From NCBI GenBank assembly GCA_963790575.1, contig CAWBPD010000034.1, forward strand, positions 62,001-126,000: a stretch of 64,000 nt of DNA, in the 5' to 3' direction. Both the position numbers and the translations under genes were made by a program. This document shows positions 43,899 to 52,947 of the stretch, piece by piece. The notes below the pieces were generated by a model that was not told the origin of the DNA, made no database searches, and worked only from the letters and a program-made list of their open reading frames with translations. The stretch's first letter is position 1. The number at the start of each line of letters is the position of its first letter. This stretch comes from CAVTSA01 sp963790575. GTDB lineage: Bacteria; Chloroflexota; Dormibacteria; Dormibacterales; Dormibacteraceae.

Positions 43899-45580
43899 TA
43901 CTCGATCGCGGGGACGCCGGCGCGGGGCGAGGACGCGTCGACGGAGGCAGGCCGGCTCTCCGGCTCGAGCTCCATCTGGTCGATGCCGCCGAACTCGATC
44001 GCGGCCCCCACAAAAGCGCGAAACAGAGGGTGTGGGCGCTGGGGCCGGCTCTTCAGCTCGGGATGGAACTGGCTGGCCACGAACCAGGGGTGGTCACGCA
44101 GCTCCACGATCTCGACCAGGCGGTCGTTGGGCGAGAGGCCGCTGTACACGAGTCCCGACTCACCCAGCAATTCCCTGTACTCGTTGTTGAACTCGAACCG
44201 GTGGCGGTGACGCTCGTACACCACCTCGGTGCCGTAGGCGCGGTGTGCGCGGGACCCGGGCAGCAGCTTGCACGGATACTCACCCAGTCGCATCGTCCCC
44301 CCCAGGTTGGACACGTCGCGCTGGTCGGGCATGAGGTCGATCACCGGCGTCGAGGAGAAGGCCGCGAACTCGGTGGAGTTGGCGTCGGGGGCGTCCAGCA
44401 CGTCGCGGGCGAAGTCGATGACCGCGCACTGGAGGCCGAGGCAGAGCCCCAGATACGGCAGGCGGTGGCGGCGCGCGTACCGTGAGGCGACCACCTTCCC
44501 TTCGATCCCACGGTGTCCGAAGCCACCCGGGACCACGATCCCGGCGACTCCGAGCAGGGGGGACAGATCCCCCTTCTCCAGGTATTCCGAGGAGACCCAC
44601 CGGATGTTCACGGAGACGCCATGGACGATGCCCGCGTGGGTCAACGCCTCGATGACCGAGAGGTAGGCGTCCGGCAGCTCGACGTACTTGCCGACCACCG
44701 CGACCGTGATCTCACCCCGCGGGTTCCCGAGGCGTGAGACCAGCTCCTGCCACGGCGCGAGCTCGGGGTCCTTCGCCTTCTGCAGCCGGAAGTGTTCGAC
44801 GATGAGCCGGCCCAGTCCCGCCTGCTCGAGCATCAGCGGCACCTGGTAGATGGAGGAGACGTCGGGGACCGAGATCACGCCCTCGGTCGGGACGTCGCAG
44901 AACAGCGCCAGCTTCTCCCGCAGTTCCTCGGTGAGCGGCTGCTCGGAGCGGGCGACGATGGCGTCCGGCTGGATGCCGAGGCCGCGCAGGGCCTGGACCG
45001 AGTGCTGCGTGGGCTTGGTCTTCAACTCGTCACCGTGAATGGCCGGGACCAACGAGACGTGCACGTAGAAGACGTTGTCGCGTCCGAGATCGTTCTTGAG
45101 CTGGCGGATGGCCTCCAGAAAGGGCTGACTCTCGATGTCGCCAACCGTCCCGCCCACCTCGCAGACCAGCACGTCCGCCTTGGACTCCCGCGCCGCCCGC
45201 AGGATCCGCTCTTTGATCTCGTTGGTCACGTGCGGGATGACCTGAACCGTGGCGCCGAGGTAGTCGCCCCGGCGCTCCTTGGCGATCACCTCCGAGTAGA
45301 CCTTCCCGGTGGTCACGTTGGAGGCGCCGCTGAGGTCCTCGTCCACGAACCGCTCGTAGTGGCCGAGATCGAGGTCCGTCTCCGCCCCGTCGTTGGTGAC
45401 GAAGACCTCCCCGTGCTGGTAGGGACTCATGGTCCCGGGGTCGACGTTGAGGTAGGGATCGAGCTTCTGGAGGAAGAGGGAGAGTCGGCGACTCTTCAAG
45501 ATGTTTCCGATCGAGGCGGCGGTGATCCCCTTGCCGAGCCCCGAGACAACGCCGCCGGTTACGAAAACAAGCTTCGACAA
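43898..45580 (-). CDS. pyrG: CTP synthase
   Basis: A 560-residue enzyme that makes CTP from UTP, ATP and glutamine. The N-terminal synthetase domain begins KLVFVTGGVVSGLGKGITAA and contains DPYLNVDPGTMSPYQHGEVF. The C-terminal glutaminase has the nucleophile Cys in YLGLCLGLQCAVIDFARDV and WFVASQFHPELKSRP. The length is standard. It is followed by coupled glpX. Confidence 0.97.
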   Translation of the reverse strand: MSKLVFVTGGVVSGLGKGITAASIGNILKSRRLSLFLQKLDPYLNVDPGTMSPYQHGEVFVTNDGAETDLDLGHYERFVDEDLSGASNVTTGKVYSEVIAKERRGDYLGATVQVIPHVTNEIKERILRAARESKADVLVCEVGGTVGDIESQPFLEAIRQLKNDLGRDNVFYVHVSLVPAIHGDELKTKPTQHSVQALRGLGIQPDAIVARSEQPLTEELREKLALFCDVPTEGVISVPDVSSIYQVPLMLEQAGLGRLIVEHFRLQKAKDPELAPWQELVSRLGNPRGEITVAVVGKYVELPDAYLSVIEALTHAGIVHGVSVNIRWVSSEYLEKGDLSPLLGVAGIVVPGGFGHRGIEGKVVASRYARRHRLPYLGLCLGLQCAVIDFARDVLDAPDANSTEFAAFSSTPVIDLMPDQRDVSNLGGTMRLGEYPCKLLPGSRAHRAYGTEVVYERHRHRFEFNNEYRELLGESGLVYSGLSPNDRLVEIVELRDHPWFVASQFHPELKSRPQRPHPLFRAFVGAAIEFGGIDQMELEPESRPASVDASSPRAGVPAIE

Positions 45581-45630
45581 ACCGGAACTAAAGAATAACA
45601 GCGTGCGGGGCGCCCTCCGGCCCCGCCGCG

Positions 45631-46284
45631 CTACGAGGTGCGGGCTTCGAGAACCACCACCTTCATCTCGCCCTCCGACGACGCGCTGGGCTGGACCGTC
45701 AGGCGGTTCAGGGGCTCCGCCGAGTCGACCCCCATCTCCTGCAAGAAGGGCTCCAGCGGGTCCAGCTCCACCTTGAGTTGCGGCAGCGCGTAGTGCATCG
45801 GGACCACGTAGCGCGGCTCCAGACGGCGCACCACCTCGGCGCCCTGCGCGGCCCCCAGGGCGTTGTGACCGCCCACCGGCACCAGGAGCACGTCGACGTC
45901 GCCGATCCGCTCTTCCAGGGTGTCGTCGAGGCCCTGACCCAGGTCGCCGAGGTGACAGATGCGGACGTCGTCGACGTCGATCAGGTAGATCGTGTTGTGC
46001 GGCGCCTCACGCGCGCTTGCGCCGGCGGGCGTGGCCTGGCGGGAATCGAGCCCCTGCACCGTGATGTCCTGGACCTCGTACTCGCCGGGGCCGGCGACCC
46101 GATAGGGGTTGCCCCCCACGTCCTGGTCGAAGTTGTGGTTGCGCGAGGGATGACTGATGGTGACGACGTCCGCCTCCAGGCGGGGCGAGCGACCGCTCAG
46201 GGTGGAGGGATAGGGATCCGTGACCACCGCCCCCCGCTTCCCTCGCAGCCGGAAGCAGGCGTGGCCGTACCAGGTGAGGTCCAC
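45631..46284 (-). CDS. MBL-fold hydrolase, UlaG-like, with altered metal motif
   Basis: A 217-residue metallo-beta-lactamase-fold protein: LTWYGHACFRLRGKRGAVVT at the N-terminus, HLGDLGQGLDD and VPMHYALPQLKVELDPLEPF later. The first metal motif is ISHPSRNHNFD rather than HxHxDH, so one metal site is probably changed or lost. The start is GTG 46284, with AGGAGG about 12 bp upstream. It lies 15 bp downstream of argS. The substrate is unknown. Confidence 0.82.
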   Translation of the reverse strand: MDLTWYGHACFRLRGKRGAVVTDPYPSTLSGRSPRLEADVVTISHPSRNHNFDQDVGGNPYRVAGPGEYEVQDITVQGLDSRQATPAGASAREAPHNTIYLIDVDDVRICHLGDLGQGLDDTLEERIGDVDVLLVPVGGHNALGAAQGAEVVRRLEPRYVVPMHYALPQLKVELDPLEPFLQEMGVDSAEPLNRLTVQPSASSEGEMKVVVLEARTS

Positions 46285-46299
46285 TTCGAATGTCTCCTC

Positions 46300-47949
46300 C
46301 TACATGCGCTCGGGCGCGGAAACGCCCATCAGCGAAAGTGCGATGCGGAGCGTGTTGCGGGCTGCCCGCGCCAGCTCCAGCCGGGCCCGGGTCAGCTCCG
46401 GCGAGTCGACCACCACCCGGTGGTCGGCGTTGGTGTTGCCCTCGTGGTAGAAGGCATGCACACGGTCAGCCAGGTCATGGACGTAGGGCGGCAGCCGGTG
46501 CGGCTCTCGCAGGCGCGTGGCGACCTCCACCACGTCGGGCCAGCGGGCGACCTCGCGCAGCACGTCCAGCTCCCACGGGTGCCGGAGCAGCGAGAGATCG
46601 GGGGTCGCCGGCAGGGTGGAGTGGCGTCCGGCGGCGTGCTGCTCCACGTTGGCGAGCCGGGCGTGGGCGTACTGCGCGTAGTAGACGGGGTTCTCCGACC
46701 CTTCCTTGACGGCCAGGTCGAGGTCGAACACCATCGCCTGGTCGTGTGAGCGCAGCAGGTAGAAGTAACGCGCGGCGTCGGTACCGATGGCGTCCATCAG
46801 CTCGTCGATGGTGATGAAGCGGCCCTGGCGCTTGGACATGCGGCCGCCCGTGACCGATGCCAGCTGGACCAGGATGACCTCGAACGTCCCCGGGTCGAAG
46901 CCGAGCGCCGCCACCGCCGCCCGCATTCGGGCCACGTAGCCGTGGTGGTCGGCCCCCCAGACCTCGATCTCGCGCTGGAATTCCCGCACCCGGAACTTGC
47001 TGAGCAGGTAGCCGAGATCAGACGCGAAGTAGGTGGGCTCGCCGTTGCTGCGCAGGACAACACGGTCGGCGTCGTCTGACTCCCACCCCTCCACCGCGGG
47101 CTGGAACCAGACCGCGCCGTCGTGCTCGGCGAGCATTCCGCGCTCCCGCAGGAGTTCGATCGCCTCCTGCGCCAACCCATCCCGCCACAACGTGGACTCG
47201 AAGTACCACTCGTCGTACTCGACCTGCATCCGCAGCAGCGAGGTCCGCAGCTGCTCCACCATCCGGCCGATGGCGAACGCCTGGACCTTCCTGACCCCTT
47301 CATCCTCGGGCTCCGTCGCGATCTCACCGAGAACCGCCCCTGCCTCCTCGGCGAGCGCGGTCACATAGGCGCCCGCGTATCCACGCTCGGGCAGCGGGCG
47401 CCCCATCAGCCGCGCGTAGACCGATGCTCCGAACAGGCGAGCCTGCGTGTTCTGGTCGTTGACGTAGTACTCGCGCTGCACCCGATGACCGGTGAACTCC
47501 AGGACGCGGGAGAGTGCGTCCCCCAGGACCACACCGCGGCCATGCCCGACGTGCAAAGGGCCGGTGGGGTTGATGCTGCCGAACTCGACCTGCACCCGCT
47601 CGGCCCGACCCAGCTCGCTGGATCCGTAGCGCTCGTCCAGCGCCGCCACCGTCGCCAGGCGGTGCAGCCACTCGGTGCGGAGACGGAAATTGAGGTAGGC
47701 GCCGGCGACCTCCAGCTCGGCCTCGGGAAGCTCGCCGATCTGCTCGGCGAGCCGGGCCGCGATCTGCGGGGGTGGCTGGCGGAGGGTCCGGGCGAGCTTC
47801 ATCGCGACCGGGCTCGCGTAGTCCCCGTTGCGCGGATTCCGGGCCCGCTGCAGCTCGAGGTCGGGCGCTTGCTCCACACCGAGCGCCCGCACCGCCCGCT
47901 GTAGGGCCTGCTCCAGCTGGGGGCGGGCGTAGGCGAATCCGGTCAACAC
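46300..47949 (-). CDS. argS: Arginyl-tRNA synthetase
   Basis: A 549-residue class I synthetase charging tRNA-Arg. The HIGH motif is in GPLHVGHGRGVVLGDALSRV, the KMSKS-like loop GGRMSKRQGRFITIDEL, and the C-terminal anticodon-binding domain ends RIALSLMGVSAPERM. GTG 47949 overlaps the end of the HtrA-like gene by 7 bp. Confidence 0.95.
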   Translation of the reverse strand: MLTGFAYARPQLEQALQRAVRALGVEQAPDLELQRARNPRNGDYASPVAMKLARTLRQPPPQIAARLAEQIGELPEAELEVAGAYLNFRLRTEWLHRLATVAALDERYGSSELGRAERVQVEFGSINPTGPLHVGHGRGVVLGDALSRVLEFTGHRVQREYYVNDQNTQARLFGASVYARLMGRPLPERGYAGAYVTALAEEAGAVLGEIATEPEDEGVRKVQAFAIGRMVEQLRTSLLRMQVEYDEWYFESTLWRDGLAQEAIELLRERGMLAEHDGAVWFQPAVEGWESDDADRVVLRSNGEPTYFASDLGYLLSKFRVREFQREIEVWGADHHGYVARMRAAVAALGFDPGTFEVILVQLASVTGGRMSKRQGRFITIDELMDAIGTDAARYFYLLRSHDQAMVFDLDLAVKEGSENPVYYAQYAHARLANVEQHAAGRHSTLPATPDLSLLRHPWELDVLREVARWPDVVEVATRLREPHRLPPYVHDLADRVHAFYHEGNTNADHRVVVDSPELTRARLELARAARNTLRIALSLMGVSAPERM

Positions 47950-49082
47950 GAAGGCACCTCCTGTCCGAGCGTCACCTGGACCTGCTTCTGGGCGCCCGCG
48001 TGCTGATAACCGACGGTGACCTTCTGTGACGGCTTGAAGTTCTGGCGCAGCACCACCGGCAGCGGGGCCTGCGCGGAGAGGCGCTGGTCGTCGAGCGTGG
48101 TCAGGATGTCGCCGGTCTGGATGCCGGCCAGGGCGGCGGGTCCGTCCGCGGTCGCGCCGGTGACGCGCTCGCCGGCCGCGATGCCCTGCTGCGCCGCCTG
48201 GATCGGGTTCACGTACTGCGCAGTGATGCCCAGGGATGGAACCACCACCTGGCCCGAGGACAGGAAGGTCTGAACCTCCTGCTCGACCGCATTGGAGGGG
48301 ATCACAAAGTTGTTCTGCCCGTGGACCAGGATGCCTACCACCTGCCCGCTCAGGTTGAGCACCGGCCCACCGCTCCAGGCGGAGCCGAAGCCCTGGTCCA
48401 CCTCGAGCGTCCCGTCCAGCTGGCTTGGGGTCGAGGGGTCGGCCGGGTTGTTGATTTGGTTCTGGCGCCCGACTCCGCTGATCAGGCTCTGGGCCGCCAT
48501 CGATTGATAGGGCGCGGCGCCCCCCAGCATCACCACCGTCTGGCCGGGGGCCAGCCCCGAGGAGCTCCCAAACGAGATGGTGGGGAGGTTCTGCCCGCCG
48601 GTGACCTGGAGGATCGCGAGGCCGGTCTGGCAGTCCTCGGCGACCGGGATCACCGGTTGCGGGTGGGAGCCGTTGGGCAGCAGGGCCGACAGCTGGGTGG
48701 CGCCCGCGACCGCGTCCACGTTGGTGACCACGACACCGTTGCCGGAGACGAGAAAGCCGGAGGTGGGTGAGGTCGACTGCGGCGAACCCAGGATCGTCAC
48801 CACGGCCGGACCGGCGGAGGAGACCACCTGGCTGACGGCGCTGGTCTCGGTGATCGTCACTTGCTGGGTTGGCGGCTGATTCGGCTTCGTCGGCGCGGTC
48901 GTAATGCGTTGGACACCGAGCGTCACGCCCACGCCGACCAGGCCACCGACGAGGCCGGCGATCACGATCGTCGAGATCAGCGCGGCCCAGCGGGGTGCTA
49001 TTCGCCGCCCCTCAACGTCGAATTCGGCCGCTGACGACTCGGGCCCCCTGGGCTCGGTCACGCTGGCCAGTTTAGGGAGCAT
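47943..49082 (-). CDS. HtrA/DegP-like protein with a degenerate catalytic triad
   Basis: A 379-residue protein (from ATG 49082; GTG 49061 is an alternative): cytoplasmic tail, one membrane helix (about 33-56), trypsin-fold domain, and a C-terminal PDZ domain (GERVTGATADGPAALAGIQT). The position of the catalytic His is Asp123 (VVTNVDAVAGA), and that of Asp is Gly154 (CQTGLAILQV); only Ser237 (AWSGGPVL) remains. It should therefore bind rather than cut substrates, unless a noncanonical mechanism operates. It lies in one run with argS. Confidence 0.85.
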   Translation of the reverse strand: MLPKLASVTEPRGPESSAAEFDVEGRRIAPRWAALISTIVIAGLVGGLVGVGVTLGVQRITTAPTKPNQPPTQQVTITETSAVSQVVSSAGPAVVTILGSPQSTSPTSGFLVSGNGVVVTNVDAVAGATQLSALLPNGSHPQPVIPVAEDCQTGLAILQVTGGQNLPTISFGSSSGLAPGQTVVMLGGAAPYQSMAAQSLISGVGRQNQINNPADPSTPSQLDGTLEVDQGFGSAWSGGPVLNLSGQVVGILVHGQNNFVIPSNAVEQEVQTFLSSGQVVVPSLGITAQYVNPIQAAQQGIAAGERVTGATADGPAALAGIQTGDILTTLDDQRLSAQAPLPVVLRQNFKPSQKVTVGYQHAGAQKQVQVTLGQEVPSC

Positions 49083-49085
49083 CCC

Positions 49086-49147
49086 CCGTTCCGCGCGGAA
49101 GGGAGGTCATCCCGCCGCCCATGGGGTCCCCTCCGTGCGAAACGGCG
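49086..49147. repeat. Inverted pair of intergenic palindromes, family G (TTCCGCGCGGAA)
   Basis: The perfect palindrome TTCCGCGCGGAA (49089-49100) has a degenerate copy, in inverted orientation, at 49131-49142 (TTTCGCACGGAG on the minus strand). The centres are exactly 42 bp apart. It lies between the GNAT stop and the HtrA-like start. Confidence 0.7.
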
Positions 49148-49149
49148 GG

Positions 49150-49629
49150 TCAGTCGGAGGAGGGGGTGTCCGGATACCAGGTCAGGATCAGCTGCTGGGT
49201 GGGAGAGAAGCCGGCCCGGCTGTAAAGGCTCACCGCGGCGTCGTTCTCCTTCCGGGTCCAGACGTAGCCGAGCGTCACCCCCCGCTCGCGGAAGAGCTCG
49301 ACAGCGCAGCTCACGAGCTGTTCGCCCAAACGCCGGCCCCGGTGCGCAGCACTGACGTAGACCTCGGCGACCTCGCCTTCCAACCCGGTCCCGGGGTCGA
49401 ACAGAACCACCCAACAGAAGCCCGCGATCTCCTCCCCTTGGCGCGCCACGAAGATGACGTTCTCGCCGCGGAAGTGGCCGGCGAGCCCGGGCAGCGAGCG
49501 CTCCAGCTGCGCGCGTGTCTGCTGCGGGTGTCCGGGGAAGAACGGCTGCTCTTCCAGCTCCAGGTCCAGCAGCAGAGGGCGAATCTGGTCCAGCTCGTCC
49601 TCCGGCAGCCGCTCCACGGTGATCGCCAC
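49150..49629 (-). CDS. GNAT-family N-acetyltransferase
   Basis: A 159-residue acetyl-CoA-dependent transferase. The acetyl-CoA motif A is EVYVSAAHRGRRLGEQLVSC (R-G-R-R-L-G for the pyrophosphate), and motif B is ENDAAVSLYSRAGFSPTQQL. The acceptor is unknown. It stands just downstream of tRNA-Thr. Confidence 0.88.
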   Translation of the reverse strand: MAITVERLPEDELDQIRPLLLDLELEEQPFFPGHPQQTRAQLERSLPGLAGHFRGENVIFVARQGEEIAGFCWVVLFDPGTGLEGEVAEVYVSAAHRGRRLGEQLVSCAVELFRERGVTLGYVWTRKENDAAVSLYSRAGFSPTQQLILTWYPDTPSSD

Positions 49630-49671
49630 TGCCTCGCGTCCTCCGATCTGACCGCGTGCGAAGAGCCAAGC

Positions 49672-49747
49672 TGGAGCCGACGCGGGGATTCGAACCCCGG
49701 ACCTGCCGCTTACGAGGCGGCTGCTCTGCCAGCTGAGCTACGTCGGC
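49672..49747 (-). tRNA. tRNA-Thr(CGU)
   Basis: A full cloverleaf on the minus strand: acceptor GCCGACG pairs with CGTCGGC; D-arm AGCTCAGCTGGCAGAGC; anticodon loop CTCGTAA (anticodon CGT); T-arm GGGGTTCGAATCCCC. The 3' CCA is encoded in the DNA. Anticodon CGU reads ACG threonine codons, common in this GC-rich genome. Confidence 0.96.
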
Positions 49748-49799
49748 GGCGCAGCCTGGATAGTCTACTGGCCCGGTCGCGGCGTGGGCTCGTGTGCGC

Positions 49800-50498
49800 T
49801 CAAGCCGCGGGAACCCGAGCTTCGACGCGCTCCACCAGGTCGGCGAACAACCGGCGCGCCGCCGCCTCGGTCTTGAAGAGGCGTTCCGGATGCCACTGGA
49901 CCCCGATCAAGCGCCCATCCGCCGACTCCACCGCCTCGATCACCCCGTCGGGGGCGTAGGCCACGGCCCGGACGTCGGCGGCCACCCGCCGCAGCGCCTG
50001 GTGGTGGCTCGAGTTGACGGGAACCCACGTCGCACCCAGGAGGTCCCGCAGCCGGCCCGGCCCGACCGCCACCTGATGCACCGGCTCACCGATCCGGGGC
50101 CGCTGCCGGTGCTCGATGGCGGTATATCCCTCACCCGCCAGGTCCAGCCGCAGCGTCCCGCCGCGATGGACGTTGAGCATCTGGATGCCGCGACAGATCG
50201 CGAGCACCGGAAGGCCACGGCGCTCCGCCTCATCCAGGACCTGCCACTCCAGCTGATCCCGCGCCTCTTCCACTTCGACGAACCGGGCCAGGTGCTCGGG
50301 GACGGCGGCGCCGAAGCGCTCCGGACTCACGTCGGCCCCACCCGACAGCACCACCGCGTCCCAACCGTCGACGAGGCCCGCTCCTGGCCGCACCACCACC
50401 GCCTCCGCCCCCGACGCCTCCACCGCGTGGACATAGTTGTCGACGTTGTAGGTAGCCCCCGAGGTGATCAAGACGCGTGGCCTCTCGCGGATGCTCAT
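49800..50498 (-). CDS. Class I glutamine amidotransferase-like hydrolase (PuuD/peptidase C26 type)
   Basis: A 232-residue protein with the GATase triad: Cys in PVLAICRGIQMLNVHRGG, His and Glu in GVQWHPERLF. GRLRDLLGATWVPVNSSHHQ fits the gamma-glutamyl-GABA hydrolase branch. In E. coli PuuD releases GABA from gamma-Glu-GABA. The operon at 21.9-27.2 kb encodes a PuuA-like ligase, so a distant functional link is possible. ATG 50498 is preferred over GTG 50504. Confidence 0.82.
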   Translation of the reverse strand: MSIRERPRVLITSGATYNVDNYVHAVEASGAEAVVVRPGAGLVDGWDAVVLSGGADVSPERFGAAVPEHLARFVEVEEARDQLEWQVLDEAERRGLPVLAICRGIQMLNVHRGGTLRLDLAGEGYTAIEHRQRPRIGEPVHQVAVGPGRLRDLLGATWVPVNSSHHQALRRVAADVRAVAYAPDGVIEAVESADGRLIGVQWHPERLFKTEAAARRLFADLVERVEARVPAA

Positions 50499-50937
50499 CG
50501 ACACTCAAGGTAAGCCCGTGCTTTCACGCCCGCTGCCGCCAAGCGCATCACCGCACCTGTCACCACGCGCGGCCCCCCGGCACCCGCAGCACCTGTCCCC
50601 ACCCGCGTCCCCCCGTTGAGCTCGCGTAGGAACCCTGTGGTTACGCCACCAGCGGGCGCAGCTCGGGCGCCAGCCCGAAGCAAGCCAGCACGACCTCACA
50701 AGGGAGGCGACCACTGCGGACCCGGCAGGGCTCGGCGGCCAGCGCCGTCGCAGGGGTTTGGGGGCGGCAGCCACCCAAGAAAGACAAATCGGAACCACAC
50801 AACTGGCGCCACCCGGTACCCACACCTTCGTGCGCAGCTCGGGCGCCAGCCCGAAATCGCTCGGAGGTCCGACAACAAAAGCCCACCCCCGCCCGGGGTG
50901 GCGCCCTTGCTACCGACCCGGCTCAGACCGCCGGCTT
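50499..50937. other. Repeat-bearing intergenic region downstream of dnaK
   Basis: No supported gene. It holds two kinds of direct repeat. A 27-bp unit beginning GCACCTGTC at 50553 recurs at 50589 with three changes. An exact 24-bp word (50656-50679, centre AGCTCGGGCGCCAGCCCGA) recurs at 50832-50855, 176 bp later, and can fold as TCGGGC-GCCA-GCCCGA. The dnaK terminator is at its right end. Confidence 0.75.
50868..50908 (-). terminator. Rho-independent terminator of dnaK
   Basis: Reading along the minus strand after the dnaK stop, GCCACCCC and GGGGGTGG pair around a GGGC loop and are followed directly by GCTTTTGTTGT, a usable U-rich tract. It is the clearest intrinsic terminator in the window. 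Confidence 0.75.
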
Positions 50938-52854
50938 TCAGTTGACCTCGCGATAGTCGGCGTCGACGACGTCGCCCTCTTCGGCCGGCTTCTCGCCCTC
51001 CGGGGGCGTCTCACCGCCTTCGCTTGGGCCCGCCTGGGCCGCGGCGCCGGCTTGGCTGTAGATGTGCTGACCGACCTGCTGCAGCGACTGGTTGACACCG
51101 TCCATGGCGTTGCGCAGCGTGGCGGCGTCACCGCCCTTGGTGGCCTGGCGCAGGGCCTCGATCTTCTGTTCCAGATCGGACTTCTGCTCCGCCGGAACCT
51201 TGTCGCCGTGCTCCTTCAGGGTCTTCTCCGCCTGGTAGATCATCTGATCCGCCTGATTGTGGAGCTCGACCTCCTCCCGGCGCGTCCGGTCCTCGGCCGC
51301 GTGCGACTCGGCCTCGTGCACCAGCCGCTCGACCTCGTCCTTGGAAAGGGTGGAAGAGGCCTCGATCCGCACCGATTGCTCGCGCCCGGTGCCCAGGTCC
51401 TTCGCCTTCACGGAGAGAATCCCGTTGGCGTCGAGGTCGAACGTGACCTCGACCTGGGGCACGCCCCGCGGCGCGGGGGGAATCCCGTCCAGGTGGAACT
51501 GGCCGAGGGTCCGGTTGTCGCGGCTGAACTCCCGCTCACCCTGCAGGACGTGAATCTCGACCGAGGTCTGGTTGTCGGCCGCCGTGCTGTAGGTCTTGGC
51601 GCGGGAGGTCGGGATGGTCGTGTTGCGCTCGATCACCTTGTCGGTGACCCCGCCCAGCGTCTCCACGCCGAGCGAGAGCGGCGTCACGTCGAGGAGAAGG
51701 ATGTCCTTCACCTCACCCTTCATGACCCCGGCCTGGATCGCGGCCCCGACGGCCACCACCTCGTCCGGGTTGACACCCTTGTGGGGCTCCTTGCCGCCGG
51801 TCAGGTCGCGCACCAGCTGCTGCACCACCGGCATGCGGGTGGAGCCGCCGACCAGGACCACCTCCTGGATCTGCTGCGGCGTCAGGTCCGCGTCACGCAG
51901 AGCGGCCATGAACGGTTCGCGGCAGCGCGCGGTGAGATCCGACGTCAGCGTCTCGAACTTGGCCCGGGTGAGGGTCATCTCGAGGTGCTTGGGGCCGGTC
52001 TGGTCGGCCGTGATGAAGGGCAGGCTGATCGTCGTCTCGAGTCGGGACGAGAGCTCGATCTTCGCCCGCTCGGCGGCCTCGGTCAGCCGCTGCAGGGCCT
52101 GCGGATCGGCCTTGAGGTCGATCCCGTTCTCCTTACGGAACTCCTCCGCCGACCAGTCGACGATCTTGCGGTCGTAGTCGTCGCCACCGAGGTGGGTGTC
52201 ACCATTGGTGGCCTTGACCTCGAACACGCCGTCGCCGACGTCGAGGATGGAGACGTCGAAGGTGCCGCCGCCGAGGTCGAAGACGAGGATGGTCTCGTTC
52301 GACTTCTTCTCCAGCCCGTAGGCCAGTGAGGCGGCGGTCGGCTCGTTGATGATGCGAAGCACGTTGAGGCCCGCGATCTGGCCGGCGTTCTTGGTCGCCT
52401 GCCGCTGCGAGTCGTTGAAGTAAGCGGGCACGGTGATGACGGCGTCGGTCACCTTCTCGCCCAGGTAAGCCTCCGCGTCCGTCTTGAGCTTTTGCAGGAT
52501 CATCGCCGAGATCTCTTCCGGCGTGAACTGCTTGCCGGCGGCCGGGACGTCGACGATGACGCGGTCTTCCGGCCCATCCTGCACGGTGTAGGGAACGATC
52601 TTGCGCTCGGCATCGACCTCGCCGTAGCGGCGGCCCATGAAGCGCTTGATCGAGTAGATGGTGTTCTGCGGGTTGACCGCCGCCTGGCGCCGGGCAAGGT
52701 TGCCGACCAGGCGCTCACCGTTCTTGGTGAAGGCGACCACGGACGGGGTCGTCCGCGACCCTTCCGAGTTGGGGATGACCACCGGCTCCCCGCCTTCCAT
52801 GACCGCGATCACGGAGTTCGTGGTACCGAGGTCGATTCCTACCGTCTTAGGCAT
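50938..52854 (-). CDS. dnaK: Chaperone DnaK (Hsp70)
   Basis: A 638-residue ATP-driven chaperone. ATPase signatures are KTVGIDLGTTNSVIAVMEGG, ILVFDLGGGTFDVSILDVG and VVLVGGSTRMPVVQQLV; the substrate domain has LLLDVTPLSLGVETLGG. The C-terminal tail is Gly/Glu-rich, ending VVDADYREVN. A GGAGG lies 8 bp before the ATG. No grpE, dnaJ or hspR is adjacent. The 93-bp gap upstream shows neither a CIRCE nor a HAIR repeat, so control differs from the usual models or is elsewhere. Confidence 0.97.
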   Translation of the reverse strand: MPKTVGIDLGTTNSVIAVMEGGEPVVIPNSEGSRTTPSVVAFTKNGERLVGNLARRQAAVNPQNTIYSIKRFMGRRYGEVDAERKIVPYTVQDGPEDRVIVDVPAAGKQFTPEEISAMILQKLKTDAEAYLGEKVTDAVITVPAYFNDSQRQATKNAGQIAGLNVLRIINEPTAASLAYGLEKKSNETILVFDLGGGTFDVSILDVGDGVFEVKATNGDTHLGGDDYDRKIVDWSAEEFRKENGIDLKADPQALQRLTEAAERAKIELSSRLETTISLPFITADQTGPKHLEMTLTRAKFETLTSDLTARCREPFMAALRDADLTPQQIQEVVLVGGSTRMPVVQQLVRDLTGGKEPHKGVNPDEVVAVGAAIQAGVMKGEVKDILLLDVTPLSLGVETLGGVTDKVIERNTTIPTSRAKTYSTAADNQTSVEIHVLQGEREFSRDNRTLGQFHLDGIPPAPRGVPQVEVTFDLDANGILSVKAKDLGTGREQSVRIEASSTLSKDEVERLVHEAESHAAEDRTRREEVELHNQADQMIYQAEKTLKEHGDKVPAEQKSDLEQKIEALRQATKGGDAATLRNAMDGVNQSLQQVGQHIYSQAGAAAQAGPSEGGETPPEGEKPAEEGDVVDADYREVN

Positions 52855-52947
52855 CTGATCCTCCGATCTTTAGTTGCATCGCTGCTCTTTGTTACTCCTT
52901 TCCCTCTCCGGCGACCGGCAAAACCCAAAAGCCGACAATCGTTCACG

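Noticed and set aside
50656..50855. Phage attachment sites or a small integrated element
   Set aside because: The 24-bp repeats enclose only 152 bp with no gene, and neither copy matches the tRNA-Thr end.
52855..52947. CIRCE or HAIR element controlling dnaK
   Set aside because: Neither TTAGCACTC-N9-GAGTGCTAA nor CTTGAGT-N7-ACTCAAG is present.
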